Below are positions 1 to 11,379 of a DNA stretch of 64,000 nt, piece by piece (the stretch's first letter is position 1; the number at the start of each line of letters is the position of its first letter). Source of the DNA: Bromus sterilis. Lineage: Eukaryota > Streptophyta > Magnoliopsida > Poales > Poaceae. The DNA lies in assembly GCA_950022295.1 (NCBI GenBank), contig OX465598.1:118279001-118343000 (forward strand), given 5' to 3'. A program made the translations under genes and the position numbers. The notes under the pieces were generated by a model that was not told the DNA's origin, did no database searches, and worked only from the letters and a program-made list of their open reading frames with translations.

Positions 1-225
1 CGTGTGACCGATTACGGAGGCGCTGCCCGTTTGTGGCGCCCATCTTCATCACGACCTTGAGGTCGGCAAGTGATCGACTACATCACCCACGAGAATCGTT
101 CTCGTTAAATCTTTTTGGTCTTCGAGGGTGAGTCCTTCTCAAACCGTTACAAGTTATCTCCTAGATGTGATCTTGGCAGTTGCAATCGTAGGAAACATTT
201 TGTTTTCTATGCAACGAACCCTTCA
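1..225 (+). repeat. 3' end of the 5' LTR of Copia element 1 (cut by window edge)
   Basis: These 225 bases repeat at 6825-7049 with one visible mismatch (near 197 / 7021). The segment ends in CCCTTCA and is followed after one base by a tRNA-Met-type primer-binding site, so it is the right end of a 5' LTR whose first ~1.47 kb lies outside the window. Confidence 0.9.
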
Positions 226-226
226 G

Positions 227-239
227 TGGTATCAGAGCC
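227..239 (+). other. primer-binding site of Copia element 1
   Basis: TGGTATCAGAGCC, complementary to the 3' end of initiator methionine tRNA, lies one base after the 5' LTR end. This is the usual minus-strand primer site of plant Copia elements and fixes the element's orientation as +. Confidence 0.88.
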
Positions 240-2613
240 TCGTCTATGCGTAGATGCTTTGTACGGTTAGAACACATAGAGATGTGGGTGTTGATCCTCT
301 AGTTGTTACCCTCTTTTGTGCACTTGTTCATATTGCGGCAATGTTGGATTGAAGCGGCCCTAAGCGCAGATTGCGTGTCACGCTTGACATACGGCTTGTA
401 CCGTATAAAGTGGCTTTGGGGGTGTCAGTTTCTCTAACATTAGTGATATGGCATTTGCAACGGAGGGCCCTGGAAAGGGACGAAAAGAAACAACTAGCGA
501 ATCAACGTTGTGGTTCTTGTCCGTAGGTAAGATCGGTTCTTTCCTAGGAAGCCCAAAACCACGTAAAATTTGCAAAGATAATTTAGAAGCGTCTAACTTG
601 TTTTTGCAGGGCATGTGATGTGATATGGTCATTGTTACAAAATTGTTGTATGAAATGAGATTTATTGTAAACAACCGGCAGGAGCCATATGGTTGTGTTT
701 TTCCTTTTTAAGGCCTGCGTGCTGTAGATATATCCATGAGATATATTGTAATGGAGAAGGACGACCATGGTGGTGGCGCCATGGACCTTGGTGCCGCGCC
801 GGTGGCATGATGGAGATCATACCAAGACGCACAAGATGGAGATCTAATGCGAGAAGGACCATATCATATCACATTATCCATGCATGTGATGTTTATCCTT
901 TTATGCATCTTATTTTGCTTAGTTACGATCATGATCGCTTCGGTAGCATTATAAGATGATCCCTCTCACTTAATATCAAGATAATTATATGTTCTTCCTT
1001 AGTATGCACCGTTAAGAAAGTTCGTCGTTTCGAGACACCACGTGATGATCGGGTGTGATAGACTCTACGTTCGCATACAACGGGTGTTTTCAAGCCTAGC
1101 ATGTACAGACATGGCCTTGAAACACATGCAAATACTAAGGTTCTACTTGGCGAGCCTAGCATGTACAGACATGGCCTCGGAACATGGACCGAAAGGTTAA
1201 GCACGAGTCATATGGATGATATGATGAACCATATTGAGATGCTCGCCATTGCAGCTACACCGCCTCACGTGATGATCGGTCGTGGTGTAGTGAATTTGGT
1301 TCGTGTAATCACCAAAGACGACTCGAGGGATGTTGTTTTTGAGTGGGAGTTAGATGAACTCATTTTATCATGAACTAAATCAAAGTGAATTTGCATAGTT
1401 CGTTGTAGTCATTGGCATTTGTTTACTACCTTTGCGCTTAGCTATAATTGAGATAATAGAACTATAGAATTCTGGATATTTAACTTTACGGACTGGTACC
1501 GTATTGTTTGAGTGTCAATCTAAAGTTTAAAGTCTTATTGCAAACTTTAGCAAACCTTGCTTGCTCCATGAAGTTTAATAATGTGTATTAAATCGAGAGT
1601 AACAATTCCAGTGTTAGTGTCTAAGTATCACACTTGCCTCCATGATCCTTGATATTCAAATGTTGTTTGTTATTATCAAGGTTATCTAGGAGCTGAAATG
1701 ATTGTTTCAGAAATTATCATGTGTGGAAGATATAGCGATATCTGAAACAATGTTTAGTTGCAATGTGATAGAGTAAAATTTAGTGAGAAACATGTTCTCA
1801 TATTGTATGAGAATTTGTGAAGGTTGGAGACACTATGTGTCCTAATCTCCCAAAAAGGTTTTGGGAACTAATATTGTACTCACAGTTTGTCCCTATGAGC
1901 TATGGTAGTTCTGTCATGAAAGTTGTCATGATAGGATGAATGGAAGATGTAGGTAAAATGTTTACTACACTATAAGATTACTAAAGAATGGAATTTGGAA
2001 GAACACCAAACATTTGATGACGGTGATCTACATCAAAGTGAGAATCAAAGGGTGTTAGTATTTGACTAACACACTTTGGATTATGTGTCATATGAATGGT
2101 GCCACAAGTGATGTTGATAAATTCTTCTAAAAAGGAAAGGAATTGCTGAAAGAGGATCTGAAAAATATTTTGGCGAAAAGAAAAAGGAAAAGACTGGAAA
2201 TGTCCAGCTCGGGTATATAGATGATATACATGTTATGGGTATATTCATTGCTTGTTAAACAGTGTGATTCTTGAGTATTGGATATTGATTGGTTGGTATG
2301 AAGTGTCATACGGAACAACGCAATACAAGAGTTGCAATGGCCTGAGTAACTAGCAAATGAATATGGGATGATTCTCATCAAGAACAAAATAAAGTGTTTA
2401 TCGTTGGAATTAAACCTAGCCTTCAAGATTTATTTGAATAATTGTTATTCTGTTCTGGTGTTATACGAACAATAGTTGTTCAAATTATCACCATATTCAT
2501 AGAAGATGGATGAACTCTATAAATCTTGTTGGAGAAATCACATCCATAATAACTGATGCTAAACATGTCGCAAGACAAATGATTAGAAGATCACTTATGA
2601 GTGACACCACCGT

Positions 2614-2870
2614 TTGAATCATATTGGAAAGAAACACATGAAGAAACTCCATGGTGATGGAATTTTGGAGTCTTTTGATTTTGAATCAATTGACGGTTGT
2701 GAGAAATTTCTAGAGATGATTGAAACACCGTTTAAATCATATTGGAAAGATAACATGAAGAAACTCCATGTTGGTGGAATTTTGGAGTCTTTTGATTTTG
2801 AATCAACTGACGCTTGTAAGAATTTCCTAGAAATGATTGAAACTCCGTTCATAGGCCAAAGAAGGACGGA
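2614..2870 (+). repeat. tandem duplication of 117 bp in the Copia internal region
   Basis: Two copies start at the shared AATCATATTGG at 2617 and 2734. Each encodes an MKKLH..GILESFDFES-like stretch typical of the zinc-binding GAG-pre-integrase module. The period is 39 codons, so the reading frame is kept across the duplication. Confidence 0.8.
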
Positions 2871-5355
2871 CGACTAACTTATTGGACATTATACATGTTG
2901 ATGTGTATAGTTCATTATGTGTAGCCGTGTGTGGTGGGTCTTATAACTTCATATACTTTAACCGAGGATTTGAGTGAATATATGTGTATATTTACTTGAT
3001 AAGGAAGAAGTATGAAATGTTTGAAAATGTTCAAATAAATTTCAAGATGAAGTGAAAATCATTGTAACGAGAAAATAAGAGTTTATGATTGGATCATAAA
3101 AGAAGATTTTTGAGTTAAAAGTTTAGCAAATGCCTGAGAGTTTAGGAATCGTTCCAAAACTTGCATTTCCCGAAACACCATAGGAGTATGGAGTGTTCGA
3201 GAGATGTAATCAAACCTTGTTTGACATGGTAAGGATCAAAGGTGTTATTTATAAAATTGCCATTATATTTTAAGGATTAAGCTTTAGAGACTACCGCTTT
3301 TCACTGAAAAGAGCGCCATCGAGATCCGTTGAAATGACACCATATAAGTTATGGAATGGGATAAAACCCAATTTGTCTTTTCTTAAATTTTGGTATGCAA
3401 GGCATATGTCAAAAATTTACAACCAAAGTCGGATAAAGTACGTCTTTGTAGGTTATCCCAAAGTAACCGTTGGGTATTCCTCCAGAACACTAAAGACAAA
3501 ATTTTTTTTGTGGCTAAGAGCATCAAGTTTCTTGAGAAGGAATTTTTGCGAAAAGTTAAGTGGGAGGACAGTAGAACTTCGATTAGGTTGTTGAACCTAA
3601 GCTTTATGTGCTAAGTGGCGCAGCGCCGGAAAGTGTCCCGGAAGCGGCCGCAATGCTCTTGGCTCCCGTGTCCCAAAGGTTGTGGTCACGGCGATCTAAG
3701 TTCCTATTGAACTGCGTAGTTCGGATAATCGATCAAATAGTAAGATTTGAGATTGAATCATTGTTATTTGATAATAATGGACCGACTACATGCAAAGAAG
3801 CGATGATGGGCCCTGACTCCGTCAAAATGGCTAGAAGCTATAAAATCCGTGATAGTTCCATACACGAGAAACCAAGTTTCTGAACTTGGAAGACCCTCTA
3901 GATACCGTGTTTGGATCTATAAAGAAACAGACGTGGATGTTCTCACATCTATGAAATATTCGACATATCGTTAAAATGGTTTACGATTATGTTCAAAGAG
4001 TTGGCTATGACAAGATTTGATCTTTCATAACGATATTTAGTCTTGACGGATTATTGTAGCAACCACTACATATGCTAGTTTTGGTATATGGTAGTTGAAC
4101 AAACAGAACAACGTTCTTCTAATAGAATGGTTACCTAAGACGTGTATAGGACACGGTCCAAAGGGTTCTGTTAATTCAAAGGATGCTAAAATAGCATGCA
4201 AATTTCAATGGTTGAAATAAGAATTCACGGAGTTGGAATCTTCATCATGATGAAATTGTTAAAACGTTTAGTTTCATCAGAGACGGTGAAGATGCTTGCT
4301 TTTGCAAGAAATTAAGTGGGAGCGCTGAGACATATTTCTAATACATTATGTAGAAGACATATTGTTGATTGGAAATGATGTATATTTTATTGACACGGGT
4401 GAAGTTTCATTGAAAATTTGATTTTAATGGAAGATTTGGGCAAAACCAGTATATTGGGCTAATATGGTCTATATAGATAGATTGAGGTGCTAATATGGTT
4501 GGGCCGAAGTACATATATGAAATATTGAATAAGTTCAATATGGAAACGACGAGAAAAGTTCTTGCCGCATGGAAAAGGTTGAAGCGAGATTCAAGTGTTT
4601 TGACACTTGGTGAGTAAAATCACATGAATGATTTGATCAATCATGTACACCATGATATGTACAATTCCAAGAATGTCCTATGCTCTAAATGTTATGAGCA
4701 TATACCAGAATGATTCATAAGATGATCATTGGACAATAGTAAATATATCCTTACGTGCTTTGGAAGGACTAAGAATATATATTATGTATGTTGGACAATA
4801 GTTCATTGTAAAGTGTTACATTGATACTAGTTTTGTCGCAAGATACAATCTAAATTTATCTCAATTTTGGCGGTATGTTAAGGTGGCAAAATGTAATGGA
4901 AGAAAGTTCCATGATAGATTTGGAATAGTTCCAAATGGATTTGGATGAGTTCCAAAGTTAAGACATTATAACGAATACTACAAGGAAAGGCTAAGTATAT
5001 GACTGCTCTAGCAGCAGCAAAGGAGGGCATTTGTGTCAAGAAGTTTGTTTGACAAACTAGGTGTAGTTCCAAGCGAGCTAATACTATGAATATCTATTGT
5101 ACGACAATAGATTCAACATGTTTTGAGCTCAAGGGACTAAGGTCTCACCGGAGGACCAAATTTATGCAATGCCATCTCATTAGTGAATGAGTGATGCGTA
5201 GAGACGCAAAGAAATGCAAATACACACGGACCTGAAGTGTCAGATCTGGAGATTAGGTTTACCACTAGCAATGCGTATGGATAACAACTGAATGCCATAG
5301 GTGTTGGATGCGCAAGTACCAAACTAGATTATTGACTCTAGTGCAAGTGGGAGAC

Positions 5356-7049
5356 TGAAGGGAATATGCCCGAGAGGCAATAATAAAGTGGTTATTATCT
5401 TATTCCATGTTTATGATAAATGTTTATTTTCATGCTATAATCGTGTTAACCGGAAACGTTAATACATGTGTGTTTAATAAATAGAGAAAAGGTTCCTAGT
5501 AATGCCTCTCTTTATACTAGCTTGTTGATTAACGGATGATCAAGGTTTCCTGATCATGAACATTGGATGTTGTTAATAACAAGGTCATGTCATTGGAGAA
5601 TGATGTGATGAACATACACCCACAGTAGTTATAGCAATACGATCATGTCATCAAGTTTCTATTGCTGTATCAAACTTTCACGAAGTAACCCTAATCCTTA
5701 GACCATGAGATCACGTCAATCACTGACACCGGAAGAGTACTTTGATTCCATCAAACGTCACACCGTAACAGGGTGATTATAAAGGTGTCGTTGGGTACTT
5801 GGAAAGTGTTAGTTGAGGCTCGTGGATCAAGAGTGGGATTTGTCCATCCAGATGACGGAGAGATATACTCTGGGCCCTCTCGGTGATATCACATTGACAT
5901 CGCTTGCAAGCACGTGACTGGCTCACGAGGATGTTATATCACGGAACGAGTAAAGAGTACTTGTCGGTAACGAGATCGAACTAGGTATGGATGATACCAA
6001 ATGATCGGATCTCGGACAAGTAAAATATCGCGAGACAAAAGGAATTGGTTACGGAGTTTTGGTTCACACGATCACTAGTTCATCGTTGAGTAAGTGGGAG
6101 TCATCATGGATCTCCAGATCCCGCTGATGATTATTGATCAGAGAAGAGTCTCTATCATGTCCATTTTATTCACGAACCGTAGGGTGACACACTTAAGGAT
6201 TCGTTGACGCGTTTGAGTGGATACGGAACGCCAGAGAATATACTGGACAGCACATGGACTGTTTTGATAAAACTGCTGGAATAGTTTCGGTATATCAAAA
6301 TAGTGCAAGGGGATAATTGTTAATGTGTTCATTGAATGAAGTGTTCATCAATGAAGTACTCATTGAATGAAGTGTTCATTAATTTGAGTGACATTAAACA
6401 AGATAATTAAAAGTGTTTTAATGTGATAAACTCTTGGAATTTTGAGTGGAGAATTATGGAAGTTATGGGAATAATGTGTGACCCTTTGTTTTTGTGAGTG
6501 GGGAGTCCACCCACATGATGAGGGGAGAGGTGGGGGCACCTCTTGGGGCGTGCTACCCCTTGGGGGCTGCCTCCCCCTCCTATATATAGATGGGTGGAGA
6601 CCCCTCTACACACGAATTCCTCCATCTCTCATATGCCCTTTGGTTGGCATCTTCCTCCCCTTGCTAGCTGATCCAGTTTCACGAGTACGGTGCTTAGGCG
6701 AAGCCCTGCTCAAGATCTTCTCTACCACCACCACCACTATGTTGTAGTGCTGCTGGAGTTCCCGAGGATCCACTACTTCCGCTGCCCAACTGGAGCAAGG
6801 GGCGGAGGTCGTCGCTGATCCGTACGTGTGACCGATTACGGAGGCGCTGCCCGTTTGTGGCGCCCATCTTCATCACGACCTTGAGGTCGGCAAGTGATCG
6901 ACTACATCACCCACGAGAATCGTTCTCGTTAAATCTTTTTGGTCTTCGAGGGTGAGTCCTTCTCAAACCGTTACAAGTTATCTCCTAGATGTGATCTTGG
7001 CAGTTGCAATCGTAGGAAAAATTTTGTTTTCTATGCAACGAACCCTTCA
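5356..7049 (+). repeat. 3' LTR of Copia element 1 (1694 bp)
   Basis: Starts TGAAGGG and ends CCCTTCA, a perfect 7-bp terminal inverted repeat with TG..CA ends. A purine-rich tract precedes it. A TATA box (TATATATAG) lies at 6581-6589. A short direct repeat of about 18 bp (ATTGAATGAAGTGTTCAT) is iterated at 6332-6382. The last 225 bp match the partial 5' LTR at the window start. The likely target duplication begins GTACA at 7050, but the partner copy lies outside the window. Confidence 0.9.
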
Positions 7050-7539
7050 GGTACATGACTAAACATAATGGTTCACTCGAAGTTTCTTCGTGTATGTGCG
7101 GGAGTCAACATGGGTGTCCATGGCTCCGCTGTTGATTATTGGCTATTGACAAAAGGCTGTTGACCTATGTCCGGAAGATGTTCTGAGTCATGTCCGCATT
7201 ATACCGAACCTATTGGGTCACACACTTAATGAGCAGTAGTCTGTTAGAATACTAGTATGGTAGAAGGTTTAGTGGAAGCAAAGCAGAATAGTTCATACGG
7301 GTACCGGAAGTAGTTCCGGAGATTTATGGAATTGTTCATAAGGGCACCAGAAGTAGTTCTGGGTATTTAAGGTTATGTCCGGATCACTCTAGAGTAGTCC
7401 CAGGTGGTTCCGGAACATATGAGAATGGTACTGGGGAAGTCCTGGATCAACCGGAATTGTTTCCGGATAATCGCTAGGCGTCCCGACAACCTTCGCGGTC
7501 ATCGGGTGGCTTAAACTGTAACTCGGATGGTCTTGGAAA

Positions 7540-7690
7540 CTATCCGGATGGCTCCGGAACGTCCGAGAACGGTCTCGGAAGGTCCTGGAAGTGCTCCAGA
7601 AGTGTTCGGAATGACCCGAAACGGTCCCGGTATGTCCCGGAAGGTCCTGGAAGCTTCTAGAAGGTCATGGAAGGTTCCAGAAGGTTCCGG
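7540..7690 (+). promoter_or_regulatory. heat-shock-element-like array in LTR
   Basis: Alternating 5-bp units of nGAAn and nTTCn form perfect HSEs: GAA-GC-TTC-TA-GAA at 7650-7662, and four contiguous units GAA-GG-TTC-CA-GAA-GG-TTC at 7670-7687. GAA recurs at exactly 10-bp steps (7640, 7650, 7660, 7670, 7680). Degenerate units continue upstream to about 7540. The array ends about 230 bp before the TATA box. HSF trimers bind such arrays; whether this one works is inference. Confidence 0.6.
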
Positions 7691-7914
7691 GCAGTACCAC
7701 CCACTCCCCTGCGCCTGTAGCCTTGGGGGGCAAGCCACCTAGGCTGCCCTGGCCGGCCAAGGGGTGGGGGGCGCACCAAGGGGAAGGAATCCCCTCCAGG
7801 TGGAAAGTCCAACTCTCCAATATGGCAGGTTTTCGGTGGGAAGGTTTGGGAGGTTTGGGAGTCCAAGTTGGACTCCCCACCCCCCTTATTGTGCCCCAAG
7901 GGCCTCTTGGCCAC

Positions 7915-7924
7915 CTATATAATG
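7915..7924 (+). promoter_or_regulatory. TATA box of the truncated LTR
   Basis: CTATATAATG preceded by GC-rich sequence and followed by a leader, at the position expected for an LTR core promoter. It lies downstream of the HSE-like array. Confidence 0.55.
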
Positions 7925-8414
7925 TGGGGAGGGGTGGGGGGCGCAGCACAACTTGTCCCCAAGGCCTATGCGCCACCCTCCCTCCTCTAAACCCCGTTGC
8001 TCCACAATTAGACCCCGGTTTAGACGTTGTTCTAGATCGGAATCCGTTAGGGTTTTCTCCCTCTAGTTTTCTCGGTGGCGTTCATCTCTGGATGGCGGAG
8101 CGCTGCTGGATTGCTGCTACGGGATGTGTGGATACTAATGGAGGGGTTGTACCTTCGACCCTTCTTCGAGGAGCTTGTTCATGGGACTTGTCCGTGGGAC
8201 TAGATCGCGGGACTTGTTCGTGGGATTGATCGAGGGACTGTTCGTGGGAGAACTTGCGAGATCTACTTCCACTACGTCCACGAGCTTCACCAACTCTACT
8301 TCCTCTACATAGGTTGGTGAGCCATGACCTAAAACCTTGTATGCAATCTTCTTGGATGATCTTGGGTTCTTGATTCGTAGGCCGAAATTTTTGTTTTCTG
8401 CTACGTTTCCCAAC

Positions 8415-8639
8415 AGAATCCAGGAGGCGGTGGTTAGAGACGTCGATGGTGAGGACAACAAGATGCAGACGAGGGGATGGATCTGGTCAATTTTCTTGCA
8501 GGGTCTCTTCGGTGGCAGTTTATTTGTAATATCACTCAACTTTGAGGGCAACAAGATATACCGCTTCGCTTCTTTGCGGGAAGCTGCCTCTACCCAGCCT
8601 TTTCTCATTGTGAAGGAATTGATTGTGGAAATAAGTTAA
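8415..8639 (+). other. unrecognised exon-like fragment
   Basis: An open frame of 75 codons runs directly from the LTR end to a stop at 8639. A TTTTCTTGCAG|G stretch near 8490-8502 resembles a plant 3' splice site, so part may be an exon of a broken host gene. I do not recognise the peptide. No matching upstream exon or promoter is visible, because the LTR adjoins it. It may be chance. Confidence 0.25.
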
Positions 8640-9201
8640 GCCCATCTCTCAAAACGAGTTCTTTTAGGCTTTTGGCTTATTTTGACCATAAGATGCTATA
8701 TGCTCCAAAAAAACTGGCCCTAAGCGAGTTGTGGGACAACAAAACGAACTGCTTATTGACTACCACAAAGTGTCGATGCTATCTACAACGGGTAAAGTTT
8801 TATGTTTATGTTTAAATTCAATCTTGGCACAAATGTGTTAATAGTTTGATCTTATCATTAGGAACACATATTCATTTTTATTAAGGATTATTGTAAACTG
8901 ATTTTATGTATTACTGAATCTTTGGAAAATATTAATTGATCGAGATTGTCTTACTTCTTGTTCTTACCGCGAAAGGGATCACCAAGAAACAAAGCTCTTC
9001 CATTTTCTAAAATAAAAAAGAATACACATTCAAAATTAATATTCATGTGCTTTATAAATAAAAATGTGCGTCACACATGCACGCAGTTTTGAAGAAAATA
9101 GCTTAGAAATACTGTTTATTTACTGTACATTGTGAAGAAAAAAACTTAGAAAATAGCAATGATCCCACAGATTTTTTAGGCTGGTTTCGCTACTGTGTGC
9201 G
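8640..9201. other. intergenic, nothing recognised
   Basis: AT-rich sequence between the exon-like fragment and the LINE 3' end. I see no open frame, terminal repeat or RNA gene here. Confidence 0.5.
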
Positions 9202-10782
9202 TTTTTTTAGACAAACTAGTGAATCTTTATTGCATAACGTTCCCAACCAGTACAGGGATGAAAGTTAAGGTTCCGGGGTGACCTAACCAAACATGGCGGC
9301 CAAACCCCAAGTTCATACTATGCTTCTCTAGATTCTGGGCCTCCAAATTATTAACCCTAGACTCATGATAGAAAAGACATGAATTAAAATCTACAGAACT
9401 AAGTTGGATCTCTCTGATGATGGCTCCATACGTCGCCGCCCCCTCCGTCTTGATTTCATCTATTACCACTTTACAGTCGGAAGACACATGCAACTTAGGG
9501 CAGTTGAGATCTTTCGCTAGAGCCATCCCTTCTCGAACAACTAGTGCTTCCAGTGATGGTGGATCAGAAATCCCCTTGAAGACAATAGATGAAGCTAGAC
9601 ATGATCAGAAAACCCCCAGATATGCTCCATGTTGATCTCTAGCCACTGCTCCCACTGCTCCATAATTAAATTTGCTTGACACTACTGCATCAACGTTAAT
9701 CTTGACATGATCCTCCATTGGTTTCAGCCATCCTCCTCTTCGAATGCTTGGGCGTGGAATATGTCCGCTAGGCCTTGCCGGGAGCTTCAAATCAGAGAGG
9801 AAGGCATTGATGAAGTTCTGTGTGGACATTGGAGACTGGAAAATATTCTCATGGATTGCTTTCCGTCTCACATACCAGAGAGCCCAAAGTGTAACAACCA
9901 TCTCAATTAGCAAACTCTCGCTGACAGATTGCTGCATAGACAGGATGATTTTTTTCGCACCAGTGTCTTGGTTCTCTGTTATTGCATGTAGCAAATCATC
10001 ACTGGCAAGATCCCACGTCCCTTGCGCCTGATCGCATTCTATTAATGCATGCCTCCAAGAATCATTGCGGCCACAGAAGGGGCAGCATGGGGTGGTCCTG
10101 ACATGTCGTTTATGCATAACTTCACCTGTCGGAACGGAATCTCTAGCCAAGCGCGAGAGAAAAGTTTTAATCTTCGCTGGTACCCGAATACTCCACACCA
10201 TAGACCAAGAATTCCCCTTATAGTCTTCATCCGAGCTACCTTTATGCTGATAGAGCCAGTTCTCCCTTATCCGTTTGGTGTGAAAATCATCTTGTAACAT
10301 GATCGGACGGAGAACAAGCCTCGCGCATCTCTTCCCCATGCCCAAAAGTCCTCCACATTACGCGTGCACAGCGGGATACCTAAAATCGCTTCAGCATCAA
10401 TTGGCACAAACACAGACCGGACAAGCTGTTCATTCCATCTTGAGGCGACCAGCTCAATCAACTGGGATACCTTCACTGGCGGAAGAGCTACCAGCGAGGT
10501 GATGGGCTTCATGCTCCCAATGCGCGACAACCAGTTTTCTGACCAGATGCGAGTTGAATCTCCATTGCCAATACGCTTGATCAAACCTTGTGCCAGAATA
10601 TCTCTTCCATCCAGGATCGCCCTCCATATCTGAGACGGGTGTGAGCCAAGGGAGGCGTCGAGAATGGATTTATCCGGGAAGTATACTGCCTTCAGAATTC
10701 TTGCGTTGAGAGATTTCGGTTGCTACAAGATCCTCCATGCCTGTCTAGACAGGAGAGAAAGGTTAAAAATTTCCATATCACG

Positions 10783-10787
10783 GAAAC
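10783..10787. repeat. target-site duplication GAAAC (left)
   Basis: GAAAC here matches GAAAC at 11380-11384, flanking the small solo LTR. Removing the insert and one copy restores LINE continuity. Confidence 0.85.
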
Positions 10788-11379
10788 TAACGAGGGGGTG
10801 ACCCCACGACTCCTCTGCGAGAGGGTACCTGGTGCGTGTCATGGCTGTCGGCCCACCAGAGGCCCACTCGTCGACACCGACATGATGGAATAAGACGTGA
10901 AGCCGAAGACTTGAGGCGCAAGACAAGGACTCTTACTTGTAGTCGACTAGGACTCTTGTAAACCCCTACATGGCTATCTATATAAAGCGAGGCAGGGGCA
11001 CCTATCTAGACATCAGGTCATAAGCTCTCAACCCCCACGCATAGGACTAGACAGATCTCTCTCCACCAAATCCCTCACGGCACCTCTGTACACCATCATC
11101 AATACAAGATCAAACAAGCAGCATGTAGGGTTTTCCCTCCGGGGGCCTAAAGCTGGGTAAATCGTGCCCCATGTGTCGCTTGTCCGCCAAGCAATACACA
11201 ATATGTAACCCTAGCCTTGTGCGCACTAGCCTAGGCTCCCCTGTAATCGCCATCTCCAATCAATAATATCGAGCAGGAACGTATCCTCCTGTTAGCCGAC
11301 GAGCTATCGTCCAACCTGTGCCTCTCATGACTAACCCAGGGTCCCTGACCATGGGATTTGCCGGGGTACATCCCCGTCA
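10788..11379 (+). mobile_element. 592-bp solo LTR or TRIM-like element inside LINE ORF2
   Basis: The ends are inverted and near-perfect (TAACGAGG... / ...CCCCGTCA, originally TGACGGGG), and 5-bp GAAAC direct repeats flank it. A TATA box (CTATATAAAG) at 10978-10987 lies on the + strand. No primer-binding site or internal domain is present, so it is best read as a solo LTR. It interrupts the RT-distal part of the LINE between a GLGF stretch and FRDMEIF. Confidence 0.82.

Larger units (their letters stand above)
226..5355 (+). pseudogene. decayed Copia internal region (gag-pol remnants)
   Basis: About 5.1 kb between the two LTRs with no long open frame. Remnants in the correct order for a Copia polyprotein can be seen. 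A GAG-pre-integrase-like module is tandemly duplicated at 2614-2870 (MKKLH...ILESFDFES, 117-bp period). An integrase C-terminal stretch lies at 3330-3560 (TPYKLWNG and, in another frame, FLEKEFL). An RT catalytic box reads YVED instead of YVDD at 4347-4364, and an RNase H stretch at 4980-5090 reads KYMTALAAAKEGI. Stops and frameshifts separate them all. A purine-rich tract (AAGTGGGAGA, 5345-5354) precedes the 3' LTR. The element cannot encode its own enzymes. Assignment to the BARE/WIS/Angela-like group rests on LTR length and start sequence and is tentative. Confidence 0.82.
7050..8414 (+). repeat. 3' part of an older Copia-type LTR
   Basis: This stretch has LTR architecture: a regulatory array rich in GGAA/TTCC at 7540-7690, a TATA box at 7915-7924, a GC-rich leader, and an end reading TTTCCCAACA at 8414. 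No primer-binding site follows, so it is a solo or truncated LTR. Its 5' part is missing because Copia element 1 appears to have inserted into it at 7049/7050. The opening phrases resemble internal LTR sequence rather than an LTR start. The family name is not certain. Confidence 0.6.

Noticed and set aside
1101..1373. 90-codon frame with a repeated MYRHGL motif
   Set aside because: It is a duplicated stretch of untranslated Copia leader or decayed gag sequence (AGCATGTACAGACATGGCC twice), not a protein gene.
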